DNA of 64,000 nt from CAVVEQ01 sp963747315. GTDB lineage: Bacteria > Chloroflexota > Anaerolineae > Anaerolineales > Anaerolineaceae. Positions 27,536 through 36,330 of this stretch are shown here, one piece after another (the stretch's first letter is position 1; each line of letters starts with the position of its first letter). Both the position numbers and the translations under genes were made by a program. The stretch is from contig CAVVEQ010000013.1 in NCBI GenBank assembly GCA_963747315.1, forward strand, positions 1 to 64,000. The letters are read 5' to 3'. Under the pieces are notes generated by a model. It ran no database searches. It was given only the letters and a program-made list of their open reading frames with translations, and was not told where the DNA came from.

Positions 27536-28282
27536 CTAAAACAATCCCCAAATGGTATGCCAGACGATATCCGCCCAAAAATGAATACCTATTGGTGCGA
27601 ACAGGCCGAATTTCTTATAGTAATAGGCAGCGAATATCGAGAGCAAGCCGTTCAACAGAAATATCTCAACCAGGAGCATCGGCGGCAGGGACATCGGATT
27701 GCTTGCTCCGAACAGAAACATGGCTGAGGGTAGGTGGCTGGCTCCGTGAAGTAAAGCCGCGAGGATCGCGACCACCCAGTAGACAATGTTCAAACCCCTG
27801 CCGCGCAGGATGATTTTTCCCACGAGCCAGGTCCAGAAGGAAATATAGAATAGGCGGAATAGAAATTCCTCACCAATACCGGCGGAAATGGAGGCAACGA
27901 TCGAGGTCGGAAACGGAGGGTGGATCAACCTGCCGACACCGTTCACCGGGCTGAAAAGAAGGTCCAGGAGGATCAGCGCAACACCAATCACACTGCCGAC
28001 AATGACAGGAATGAGGAAACGCTGCTTATTTGAGATCCGCTCATCCCAAATATCCGGGAAGCCGATCTTCCGCCACAGGATCAGACCGATAAATCCAAGA
28101 ATTCCATAAATCAGCATTGTCCCACCCGCGCTCACGAGGGAGATCAGCCACTGTGGGATCTGAGATTGAGTGACCTGGGGGACAATTTCGCCCTGGGGCA
28201 GAATAGTATTCAGCCCTGCACACACAACCAAAATAATCAATAGGATCAGAAATGTAAAGTTGGATTTCACTTTTTGGCTCAT
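27536..28282 (-). CDS. CPBP-family intramembrane metalloprotease
   Basis: 248 residues with about seven hydrophobic segments. Motif 1 is GIGEEFLFRLFYISFW (catalytic Glu-Glu and Arg) and motif 2 is LLHGASHLPSAM with the His of the third motif (H in FWADIVWHTI) near the C-terminus. This is the Rce1/Abi family, which cleaves membrane-bound peptides such as prenylated or bacteriocin precursors. Nearby genes give no clue to its substrate. A spacer of 261 bases upstream of the propeller gene holds nothing recognisable. Confidence 0.87.
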   Translation of the reverse strand: MSQKVKSNFTFLILLIILVVCAGLNTILPQGEIVPQVTQSQIPQWLISLVSAGGTMLIYGILGFIGLILWRKIGFPDIWDERISNKQRFLIPVIVGSVIGVALILLDLLFSPVNGVGRLIHPPFPTSIVASISAGIGEEFLFRLFYISFWTWLVGKIILRGRGLNIVYWVVAILAALLHGASHLPSAMFLFGASNPMSLPPMLLVEIFLLNGLLSIFAAYYYKKFGLFAPIGIHFWADIVWHTIWGLF

Positions 28283-28314
28283 ATTAAATCAGCCTTTCTG
28301 GGAAGTGCATCAAC

Positions 28315-28671
28315 CTAACGATCTTTGTTGATATTCGGCAGTCTCTCCGGTAGGTCCAGGACGATCAGCGCGAAACCGGCATAAACCCCTTCCCGGTACC
28401 AGGGAGCAATAGAAACCAGCTTTTTAAAGCCGCCTTTTTCGGTGGTGTAAATCACGTGCTTGCGTTGGTTCACCACAGCCATCATCTGTTCACGGGATAT
28501 TTCGTCATGATGGTCGAAAACGTTTCTGCCAATCATTGCTGCCCCGCCTTCTTTTTCGTAGATCTCGATGGCAACATTGCTCATTTCGAGGATCGTTCCG
28601 TCAGCGTCGCAGACCATGATCTCGGCCGGGTAGGATTGCAACCATTCGCTGGCTGCAGTTCGAGGGTTCAT
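28315..28671 (-). CDS. Single PAS-domain protein at the end of the sugar ABC cluster
   Basis: 118 residues. The sequence follows the PAS pattern: MVCDADGTILEMSNVAIEI, a short helix region IGRNVFDHHDEIS, and the beta scaffold VIYTTEKGGFKKLVSIAP. There is no kinase, HTH or GGDEF part. The ATG 28671 overlaps the stop of the permease gene upstream by 4 bases, so it belongs to the same transcript. It may sense a small ligand linked to the imported sugar, but this is inference. Confidence 0.75.
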   Translation of the reverse strand: MNPRTAASEWLQSYPAEIMVCDADGTILEMSNVAIEIYEKEGGAAMIGRNVFDHHDEISREQMMAVVNQRKHVIYTTEKGGFKKLVSIAPWYREGVYAGFALIVLDLPERLPNINKDR

Positions 28672-29510
28672 CCCTTCACCGCGCCTTTCCCCAGGCCGCG
28701 AACCAGGTATCGCTGAGCCAGCAGGGCGAAGATGATAACCGGGATGAGCACCAGCGAGCCGGAGGCGGCAATGCGTCCCCACAGGATGGATTTGTTGGTC
28801 ATGAAAGAGGTGATGATGACCGGGAGCGTACGTGCCTCCCGCCCGGTGAGGATCACCGCATATAGGAATTCATTCCAGCAGTAAATGAACGCCAGGATCG
28901 CTGTGGCAGCCATGCCGGGCACGACCAGGGGAAGGCTCACCCTGATGAGGGCGCTGAAGCGGGAGCAGCCGTCGATCATGGCTGCTTCCTCCAACTCGAT
29001 GGGCACATCGTCGAAGAAACCGGTCATCATCCAGATGCAGAGCGGGATGGTGAAAGTGAGGTAGGAGACGACCAATGCCTGGCGGGTGTCGATCCAATCC
29101 AGCTGGTTGAACAGAACGTAAAATGGAACCACCAGCACGATAGGCGGGAGCATCTGTGGAACAAGTGCGCTCATTTTCAACCAGAATTTTCCGCGAAAAC
29201 GAAAACGCGAAAAGCCGTATGCCGCCAGGGTCCCCAGGAACATGGCAATCCCCACCGTGATCAACGCTATGGAGACCGAATTCATAAAATACCTGCCGAA
29301 ATTGGTGGTGGAGAGCACCTCGCGGTAATTCTGAACTGTCGGGGTGAAATTCCAAACAGGGGGAATGGCGAATGTCAGGTCAGGTTCTTTGAAGGAAGTG
29401 ATAAACAGGTAAACAATAGGCGCAAGCGAAAGGAAAACAGCCACTAATACCAGCGAATAGATGACGACCAGGTTTAGAATTCTGAGAGCGCGATAATTTC
29501 TCTGATGCAT
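28668..29510 (-). CDS. Sugar ABC transporter permease, MalG-like
   Basis: 280 residues with six hydrophobic segments. The EAA loop reads ELEEAAMIDGCSRFSALIRV, which contacts the ATPase (interrupted for length: EEAAMIDGCSRFS). This is the inner-membrane subunit of a CUT1-type importer. It lies 3 bases after the MalF-like gene. No MsmX/UgpC-type ATPase gene is present in this cluster, so a shared ATPase from elsewhere probably powers it. Confidence 0.92.
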   Translation of the reverse strand: MHQRNYRALRILNLVVIYSLVLVAVFLSLAPIVYLFITSFKEPDLTFAIPPVWNFTPTVQNYREVLSTTNFGRYFMNSVSIALITVGIAMFLGTLAAYGFSRFRFRGKFWLKMSALVPQMLPPIVLVVPFYVLFNQLDWIDTRQALVVSYLTFTIPLCIWMMTGFFDDVPIELEEAAMIDGCSRFSALIRVSLPLVVPGMAATAILAFIYCWNEFLYAVILTGREARTLPVIITSFMTNKSILWGRIAASGSLVLIPVIIFALLAQRYLVRGLGKGAVKG

Positions 29511-29513
29511 GGC

Positions 29514-30419
29514 TTATTCCTCCTTTCGGATGGCTCGCGAAATTAGGGCGGCGAAGACCAGCATGATGAGCATCATAATGAAGGATGCAGCCGCGGCGAC
29601 ACCCAGGTTGAAGGATTGAAAGCCATACCGGTAGACATAGATACTGATGGTTTCGGTGGCTCGTGCGGGACCTCCCGCAGTCAGCAGATAGATTACGTCG
29701 AAGATCCGGAAGGTATCGATAAAACGCCATAATAGGACGACGAGGATGATCGGTCTGAGAAACGGTAGGGTCAGGTAGGTAAAAGTTTGAAAGGAAGAAG
29801 CCCCATCGATCTTGGCGGCTTCGTAGGGTTCATCCGGCAGGGTCTGTAAACCTGCCAGGAGCATGAGCGCGACGAATGATGTGGTGTTCCAGACATCCAC
29901 CAGGATCACGCTCCACATTGCCACCTGGGGTGAACTGAGCCATTCAACGGGAAGGATACCCAGCCTGCCGAGATAATAATTTACCAACCCGTACTGGTAA
30001 TTCAGCAGCAGACGCCACATCAGCCCGATCACCACATTTGTACACATCATCGGTATCAGAATGAGAGCCCGTGTAAAACTACGGGCTTTGATATCCTGAT
30101 TTAGCAATAAGGCCAATCCCATACCCAGAATCAGCTCAATGCTGATCGCGAGCACAACAAATGTGAGAGTAGTGCGCAGCGCGTTTAGGAAATCCGGATT
30201 GGAGAAAAGCTGGGTGTAGTTCTGAATATCCGAAAAGGGGATACCCTGTTTAAACGTTCGCAGCGTCCAGGTATGGAAACTCAACCAAAGAGCGTACCCC
30301 AGGGGGTACAGTAAGATAAAAATGAGGACAATGAATGCGGGGGAAATATAAAATGCAGGTTCGACCTTCCGGATAAAACGGTGGAAGGACCATGTTTTCT
30401 TGCTTTGGGTAAGTGCCAT
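29514..30419 (-). CDS. Sugar ABC transporter permease, MalF-like
   Basis: 301 residues from ATG 30419, with a basic N-terminus and six hydrophobic segments. The EAA loop is YEAAKIDGASSFQTFTYLTL. The alternative ATG 30479 has GGGAGG only two bases upstream and adds a Ser/Pro-rich tail, so I prefer the shorter form. It follows the binding-protein gene by 95 bases and overlaps nothing. Confidence 0.9.
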   Translation of the reverse strand: MALTQSKKTWSFHRFIRKVEPAFYISPAFIVLIFILLYPLGYALWLSFHTWTLRTFKQGIPFSDIQNYTQLFSNPDFLNALRTTLTFVVLAISIELILGMGLALLLNQDIKARSFTRALILIPMMCTNVVIGLMWRLLLNYQYGLVNYYLGRLGILPVEWLSSPQVAMWSVILVDVWNTTSFVALMLLAGLQTLPDEPYEAAKIDGASSFQTFTYLTLPFLRPIILVVLLWRFIDTFRIFDVIYLLTAGGPARATETISIYVYRYGFQSFNLGVAAAASFIMMLIMLVFAALISRAIRKEE

Positions 30420-30514
30420 TAATTCACCAGGTGTGGATTTGAATTCGGGAGGAGATGATCGAGACTGCGATTCCGGCATCCCCTCCCGAGAATATCAAAC
30501 CAGATAAAAATGCG

Positions 30515-31879
30515 TTATTGGACGTATCCGCCGGCTTTGAGGATCTCGGTCAACTTGACCGCCATCTCGTCAAGCGCTTCCTGCGGGGTCTTGGTGCCTG
30601 TGACGGCAGCAACAATCCCTTCGTTCACAACAGGCAACAATTCAGGGGAGACCGTCAGGGTCGGGAAGATCGAGCGGTAGGGCATCACTTCGGCGAGCAG
30701 GGCAAACTGCGGAATCTTTTCCACAACTGCCGGATCGCTCAGGGCTTTGATGTTCCCCGGGATGCCGCCATTCATCGCCCAGAGTTTCGCGCCTTCTGGG
30801 CTGGTGAGCCATTCAATAAACTTATAAGCTTCCACCTGGTTCTCAGAGCAGGCAGGGATCGCCCAACTCCACTGGCTTCCACCGGTGTGGCGCTTGATAG
30901 AGCCGTCGTCCTGCTTGATCCCGGGTGGGATCACATAACCGAGCAGTGGGTTGCCTGCGTCGTCACAGAGGCTCTTCTCACAGCTCAGCAGGTCCTGGGC
31001 GGCGGCCATCCACTCGATACCCATGGCTGCTTTGCCCTTGGAGAGGGCTTCCAGGATCTCGACATAACCATAAGTGGTCACATCGGGGGGAACCAAACCT
31101 TCTTTCAGAAGGTTCGCATAGAAGGTGAGGGCTTTCACCCCGGCTTCGTTATTGATCGCGACCGTGTTATCCGCGTTGAGCAGCTCGCCGCCCTGGCCAA
31201 AGAGGTAATACATGTAATCCCACCAGGCCTCATCAGGCTTGTTCCCGATCACTGCGCCATAGACGCCATTCGCGGGATCATTCAATTTCTTGGCAGCCTC
31301 ATAGAATTCTTCCCAGGTCTCAGGGGGAGTGAGACCGGCTTTTTCGAAGAGGTCCTTGCGGTACCACAACCAGGCGGTATCGCCTTCGGAAGGCAGCGCG
31401 TAGGTTTTGCCATCATAGGTGAAGAAGCTGGTGGCCATACCATAATCGTCCAAGGTGAATTCCGGGCTGGCAACCGCCGGGTCTTCGAAGAAGGTATTTA
31501 AGTCTTTCAAACCCTCGGCAGCAACATACACGGGTACGAAATCGGACATGGCATAAAATGCGTCATAATCCGAGCCGCAGGTGGCGGTGATGGTGTTGAG
31601 TTTGTCAAAATACGCCTCGCGGGCGACTTCCTCCACGATCACTTCCTTGCCCGTTTTCTTCGTATATTCTTCGGCAACCTTCACAAGGTTGTCGTGTTCG
31701 GGGCCGGACCAAACTGCCACAACCACCGGTTTAGCTTCCTCCGCAGGCGCGGCAGGAGCTTCTTCGGCGGGGGCGGGTTCTTCGGCCGCTGGTTCAACGG
31801 GTGCCGGGGCAGCAGCCGGGGCACAGGCAGCCAGGACGAAAATAAGCACAGCAAGCAAAGCAAAGATCTTGAACTTCAT
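30515..31879 (-). CDS. Sugar-binding lipoprotein (solute-binding family 1)
   Basis: 454 residues. Lipobox LAACAP (Cys about 18) is followed by a Pro/Ala/Glu linker to about residue 50. The mature protein has the periplasmic-type sugar-binding pattern: VAVWSGPEHDNLVKVAEEY, YALPSEGDTAWLWYRKDLFEKAGL, PPETWEEFYEAAKKL and the late FIEWLTSPEGAK. ATG 31879 has ATGGAGGAAAA upstream. It is the first gene of the transporter half of the cluster and sits 81 bases after the URO-D-like gene. Confidence 0.9.
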   Translation of the reverse strand: MKFKIFALLAVLIFVLAACAPAAAPAPVEPAAEEPAPAEEAPAAPAEEAKPVVVAVWSGPEHDNLVKVAEEYTKKTGKEVIVEEVAREAYFDKLNTITATCGSDYDAFYAMSDFVPVYVAAEGLKDLNTFFEDPAVASPEFTLDDYGMATSFFTYDGKTYALPSEGDTAWLWYRKDLFEKAGLTPPETWEEFYEAAKKLNDPANGVYGAVIGNKPDEAWWDYMYYLFGQGGELLNADNTVAINNEAGVKALTFYANLLKEGLVPPDVTTYGYVEILEALSKGKAAMGIEWMAAAQDLLSCEKSLCDDAGNPLLGYVIPPGIKQDDGSIKRHTGGSQWSWAIPACSENQVEAYKFIEWLTSPEGAKLWAMNGGIPGNIKALSDPAVVEKIPQFALLAEVMPYRSIFPTLTVSPELLPVVNEGIVAAVTGTKTPQEALDEMAVKLTEILKAGGYVQ

Positions 31880-31960
31880 TTTTTCCTCCATAAGGTTTAT
31901 ATCGACTTCCCAGCTCCACCAACCTCAAATGATTTGGATCTCCAATCACCTCCTCCTGGA

Positions 31961-33130
31961 TTACTTCCAGTATTTTCTATATTGACCAAGGATCAACTCG
32001 GTCTTATCCCACGGCCATTCACATAAAATATTATCCACAGGATAGAGAATAAATCCATTACCCGGAGCTAGAATTTCGAAGGCTTCGTCGATCGCTGCGC
32101 GGATTCGGTCATCCTCCCATTGGCTCAGGGTTACCGCGGAGTTCATACCACCCATCAGACACATCCTTGACCCTATGTATTCCTTGGTCTCCCGCAAATC
32201 TAGGTCATCCTGAACAGGGTCGACACCGGTCAGGCAGTCGATCCCAATATCCAGCAGGTCGTCGCGGATGGCTTTCCAATCCTTTGTGATGATATACCGG
32301 AAAAGAGTTCCCTTTGAATGAGCCAGTTCGACCAGTTGTTTTAATCGAGGTTTGATGTAACGGCGGAAATTCTTGGGGGTCCAGAAAATAGTGCCTTCAT
32401 ACCAGGCCATGTGCACCATCACGTCCACGCCTTCGCCCAGGACGAATTCCGTGCGCATCATTTCCCATTCAAGGAGTGCATCGAAAAGCTCCTCCATGAT
32501 CTTCGGTTCCAGCATCTGCCAATAAAGGACGTTTTCGGTGCCGCAAAGCAAGACGGCAGCATCACCCAGCGCCGTCCAGCCGCCATCGATAGCCACGCCC
32601 AGCCGTTCCGCCTCCCGGTGAACCAGGCTTGATCGCTGCTTGAATTCAGCGATTTGTACCTCTGAAGGTTTGGCCAGCAGGTGACGCAGTCGTTTAATAT
32701 CCTCAATCCCCTTGATGAAGGGTTCGGTCTGGCGGGGGAGGTTGAAATCGCTGAAGAGCATCACATCGTCGCCATGGATCCAATCCGCGCTTTTTTTGAC
32801 CGTAATCGTAAGCGGTCCATCCGGGGTATTAAATACTTTATGTAAACGTGGATCGGAATCGAAATCCAAGGGAGGGAGTATCGTAACTGAAGTTTTAATA
32901 CCCGGAACCTGATCAGCATGGTATTCCTCAATATAACCTAGGGGCGGTTCCAGGAGAAGTGTGTCATCCACTCCGAGCTTCAACAGGTTTTCGGCGCGGG
33001 AAAATTGATTCTGCCAATCGAACGGTATGTAATCGACACCTTCGTGCATCGACCACAAGCGCAGGTAGAGGGGTACCCGGTCGACCGGTTTTCGTTGAAT
33101 CGCTGCCAGGATGCGCTCGCGGGAGTTCAT
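31961..33130 (-). CDS. Uroporphyrinogen decarboxylase (URO-D)-superfamily protein in a sugar cluster
   Basis: 389 residues from ATG 33130, which overlaps the isomerase stop by 4 bases. The N-terminus MNSRERILAAIQRKPVDRVP is a signature of the URO-D/MtaA superfamily, and the C-terminal half has the barrel pattern (KGTLFRYIITKDWKAI, DCLTGVDPVQDDLDL, CLMGGMNSAVTL). True HemE has other hallmarks and sits with heme genes; none are here. Relatives include corrinoid methyltransferases and proteins of unknown role in sugar loci. Its fixed place between isomerase and transporter suggests work on the imported compound or its methoxyl group; this is inference. Confidence 0.8.
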   Translation of the reverse strand: MNSRERILAAIQRKPVDRVPLYLRLWSMHEGVDYIPFDWQNQFSRAENLLKLGVDDTLLLEPPLGYIEEYHADQVPGIKTSVTILPPLDFDSDPRLHKVFNTPDGPLTITVKKSADWIHGDDVMLFSDFNLPRQTEPFIKGIEDIKRLRHLLAKPSEVQIAEFKQRSSLVHREAERLGVAIDGGWTALGDAAVLLCGTENVLYWQMLEPKIMEELFDALLEWEMMRTEFVLGEGVDVMVHMAWYEGTIFWTPKNFRRYIKPRLKQLVELAHSKGTLFRYIITKDWKAIRDDLLDIGIDCLTGVDPVQDDLDLRETKEYIGSRMCLMGGMNSAVTLSQWEDDRIRAAIDEAFEILAPGNGFILYPVDNILCEWPWDKTELILGQYRKYWK

Positions 33131-34461
33131 GCATTCCCCTCGATGTGTAAATCCAGGTCGGGGAACACGCCTTCGACACCGGTGAGTTTGCAGAATTCCA
33201 CCAGGACTTCGGAGGCGTGGGCGTAGACGGTCATCCAATGGTGGCCGAATCCAAATTCATCCACAGCGTCCCATACCCTGGCGAGCGGCGACTTCAACTC
33301 GAAGCGCAGGGGATTGCCTTCAAAAACCATACCGGTGCGTACGGCCTCGCCTTCAATGGAGCAAAGCCGGTAATTACCCCGCCTGCCGACCAGGTTCACG
33401 TATGTGACAGGTCCGGGTTTGGCAGCATAGCGGATGCACACGCCATCGTTGGCCAGTCGCACCGGTTGAAGATTGTAACCATTTTGATCCGCCAGCCCGG
33501 GTGAGCCGCAGCCGCAGTGCGAAGTGACCAAAGCGTTATGCTTGGGGTCGAGTTCGAGCATCTCGCCAAAATGGACCGGTTCATCGGCGAGCATGCTCAG
33601 GATGAGCATACATAAGGATGAATTGACATCCCCCTCGCAGCCGGTGGGGATGCCCTCCTGGTTGAGCCAGGCGATGGGTACGCACATGGTGCCCTGGCAC
33701 TGGGGGTAGGAACCGATGGTGACCGCGGTCAGCCCCAGGTTACGAACCATGTTTTTGACCACTAGGTAATTTCGGGCGGTGGCGATCCCGTGCTCGGATT
33801 TCGACATCACTATGGCAGCCCCGGAAGAGATGCGCGACCAGGCGGCTTCTGCATCGGTTTGCGGGATTTTGGTTGCCATTTCCTGGAATTCATCGAGCCC
33901 GTAGTTCAGAAGGCGGGTGCCAAATAGCCTCAGCACCTCAACCTCATCGACGGCAGTGGGGGTCATTCCTTCCGTCCTGCGGCCGATCACGGCCATGCGG
34001 GAGCCCTTTAATTTATTTTGAATGCCGCAAGCCCTTATGAAAGCTTCGGTCTTATCAAGTACTGCCTTATCTTGCAGGTCTCCATAGAACAACCGGTGGG
34101 GAATTTCAATATCCGCGAGGACGCAATTGAGCTGCATGGAGCCAACGATGGACCCGGAGCGAATACCAGGGATTGCGCGAATGACCACCGGGCAATCCAC
34201 TTTCTGCTGGATCTCCACGGTGTGATGATCGAAAGACCAGCTGGTAACCAGAGCGTGCAGAGAGTCCAGATTCTGTTTGGCGAAAAAGTCACCAACCCTG
34301 CGGCAGGAGGCATCGTCCATGACTGCTTCGGGTGCTGAGATCACATCCAACCCCCGGTTTGCGAGTGCCGTATTAATCTCAGATATTTGTTTTTCCCAAT
34401 CGTGCCAGCCTTCCTCGTTGGGTTCATAAACTGCATAACTTCCAATTCTGGGTTGATACAT
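33127..34461 (-). CDS. L-fucose/L-arabinose isomerase-like protein
   Basis: 444 residues. The overall pattern is that of FucI/AraA-like isomerases: an N-terminal Rossmann-like part (HALVTSWSFDHHTVEI), a middle domain (RMAVIGRRTEGMTPTAVDE) and a C-terminal barrel with GCEGDVNSSLCML, where the Glu and Asp would bind the metal, and GFGHHWMTVY. These enzymes interconvert aldoses and ketoses with Mn2+. Substrate is not set by sequence. It lies 12 bases after the cupin gene in the cluster. Confidence 0.82.
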   Translation of the reverse strand: MYQPRIGSYAVYEPNEEGWHDWEKQISEINTALANRGLDVISAPEAVMDDASCRRVGDFFAKQNLDSLHALVTSWSFDHHTVEIQQKVDCPVVIRAIPGIRSGSIVGSMQLNCVLADIEIPHRLFYGDLQDKAVLDKTEAFIRACGIQNKLKGSRMAVIGRRTEGMTPTAVDEVEVLRLFGTRLLNYGLDEFQEMATKIPQTDAEAAWSRISSGAAIVMSKSEHGIATARNYLVVKNMVRNLGLTAVTIGSYPQCQGTMCVPIAWLNQEGIPTGCEGDVNSSLCMLILSMLADEPVHFGEMLELDPKHNALVTSHCGCGSPGLADQNGYNLQPVRLANDGVCIRYAAKPGPVTYVNLVGRRGNYRLCSIEGEAVRTGMVFEGNPLRFELKSPLARVWDAVDEFGFGHHWMTVYAHASEVLVEFCKLTGVEGVFPDLDLHIEGNA

Positions 34462-34473
34462 TCCTAGACCTCG

Positions 34474-34875
34474 CTAAGCCCAGGAGGGCTTATTTTTAAT
34501 GATTTGAGCTCTTTCGCTTTCAGTTAGCTGCCTGAACTCGCTGTTGCTGTTATCAGTGCCCTGGTTTTCAACGATGATCCAGCTGGCATCCCGGGTGGCA
34601 AGCAGATTGTGCCAGCTTCCCTTCAACACGTTATAGACCACCCCGGGGATCATTTCTTCCACCCGGAGATCTTTATCATCGCTGGTGAAAAGCAGGGCTT
34701 GCCCACGGGTGAGTACGAAAACTTCATCGGTATTATTGTGCCTTTCCAATTCACCGAACTTATCCAGGTCGAAGATGGGTTCCCAATTTAGGATGGAAAC
34801 CAGCCAATCATGACTGGCTACCAACGGCTGAAACCCGATTCCGTCCCAGGTGTGGATCTCAAGCCCGCCGGTCAT
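34474..34875 (-). CDS. Cupin-like protein of the sugar cluster
   Basis: 133 residues. The central part shows a cupin layout: LERHNNTDEVFVLTRGQALL (first motif with His and Glu) and IPGVVYNVLKGSWHNLLAT (second motif with His). The tail has no clear feature. Its ATG 34875 abuts the stop of the aminotransferase gene (TAA then ATG), so translation is coupled. Relatives in sugar loci act as epimerases, lyases or mutarotases; none can be chosen. Confidence 0.72.
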   Translation of the reverse strand: MTGGLEIHTWDGIGFQPLVASHDWLVSILNWEPIFDLDKFGELERHNNTDEVFVLTRGQALLFTSDDKDLRVEEMIPGVVYNVLKGSWHNLLATRDASWIIVENQGTDNSNSEFRQLTESERAQIIKNKPSWA

Positions 34876-36105
34876 TTATTTAACCAGTTCTGCCGATTGG
34901 GCTTTGATCTTCTTGACCGCTTCGACGATCTCACGGGTATCCTTTGCGTCGCCCAACAAGGTGCGATGCACGAGCCAGACTGTGTTCTCGAATGCATCAT
35001 CAGTGACCGGCATTTCGGCCTTCAGGAAGGCATGTTTTTCCTTTGCCTGCTCAGGCAGAAGCTTTTTCTTGTATTCCCCGGTCTGGAATACGGATAACTT
35101 CCGCACGGGAGGATAGCTTGCCTGGGTGGGGATACCTTCGGCGTTCAGGGCTTTGATGAAATCATCGGTTTTCAGTCCGTTGAATGCTTTCGCATCGTAG
35201 TGGAAGATGTAGCAGTAATTGCCGTTGCGCGTCACTCGCGAATCCACCTTCTGGGGAATGACCCCTTCAATCCTGGCTAATTCTTCGTTCAGGTAGACCG
35301 AATTCTTGGAACGTTTGGCAGCCTGTTTTTCCAGGCGGCTGAGCTGTTGTCTGAGGACGGCACCCTGCCATTCGCTCAGGCGGTAATTCGAGCCGTTGAG
35401 GAAGTGGGAGTAAAACCATTCCCCTGGCAGCCGGCCGCAATCGTGAATGGAGCGCATGCGGATTTCGAATTCGGGGTCCTTCGTGATCACGATCCCACCT
35501 TCGCCTGCGGTCATCAATTTGCTGGCCTGGAAACTGAAGGTGCCGCAATCGCCGATGGATCCTACTTTTTTACCCTTCCACTCACTGCCGTGCGCATGGG
35601 CGCAATCTTCGATGAGGAAGAGCTTATGCTTCTTCGTGATCTCCACAAGGCGGTCCATATCACAGGGAAGACCACCAATGTGGACACAGATAACAGCCTT
35701 GGTTCGTTTTGTTATGGCTTTCTCGATCTTTTCCGGATCAATGTTGAAGGTTTGTGGATCCACATCCACCATAACCGGCATGGCGCCATTCTGCAGTACA
35801 GCACTGGCGGTGGCGACGAAGGTGAAATCGGGGATGATGACCTCATCCCCCAGGCCGATACCGAGCGCTCCGACGGCGATCTCCAGCGCTGCGCAGCCAT
35901 TGGTGCAGGCGATGCCGTAATCCACCTGGTGGTATTTCGCAAAATCTTTTTCGAATTTTTGCGTTTTGGTACCCGGCGTACGCCACCAGATGTTGCTGTG
36001 CAGAACTTCCATTAAAGCTTTTTCTTCCTTCTGGTCATATTGCGGCCAGGCGGGGAAGTCTTTGGTTTTGGCGGGCTTGCCGCCGAGCAGGGCGAGTTTT
36101 TCCAT
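34876..36105 (-). CDS. DegT/DnrJ/EryC1/StrS-family PLP aminotransferase
   Basis: 409 residues. The catalytic lysine lies in TFSFQASKLMTAGEGG, with PLP ligands in LIEDCAHAHGS and the entry motif ACTNGCAALEIAVGALGI. These enzymes move an amino group to or from keto-sugars. They are more often found in polysaccharide or antibiotic pathways than in uptake clusters, so here the enzyme may act on a keto-inositol or amino sugar in catabolism; this is inference. It is the first gene of the cluster after the 225-base spacer following the symporter. Confidence 0.9.
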   Translation of the reverse strand: MEKLALLGGKPAKTKDFPAWPQYDQKEEKALMEVLHSNIWWRTPGTKTQKFEKDFAKYHQVDYGIACTNGCAALEIAVGALGIGLGDEVIIPDFTFVATASAVLQNGAMPVMVDVDPQTFNIDPEKIEKAITKRTKAVICVHIGGLPCDMDRLVEITKKHKLFLIEDCAHAHGSEWKGKKVGSIGDCGTFSFQASKLMTAGEGGIVITKDPEFEIRMRSIHDCGRLPGEWFYSHFLNGSNYRLSEWQGAVLRQQLSRLEKQAAKRSKNSVYLNEELARIEGVIPQKVDSRVTRNGNYCYIFHYDAKAFNGLKTDDFIKALNAEGIPTQASYPPVRKLSVFQTGEYKKKLLPEQAKEKHAFLKAEMPVTDDAFENTVWLVHRTLLGDAKDTREIVEAVKKIKAQSAELVK

Positions 36106-36330
36106 CGAAGAGGGATCCTTTCAGAGTCTTTTCTTTTATTCATCAACTTGTAATCAATTGATGATGTTTTCAGGAAATGATTTTAGCAAAAATGGATGGA
36201 TTATTACAACTGATGAATGCCATGATATCGCCAATAAACTTGCATTTTACCGCCTGAAATTGACTTATTGAATAACTTCGAAGCTAAAGAATACAAAAAT
36301 GTAAATTAAACTGTAAATAGAACTCAGCGA

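Noticed and set aside
30455..31501. A 348-codon plus-strand frame opposite the sugar-binding lipoprotein
   Set aside because: Mirror frame of a well-supported gene; no domain, no start signal.
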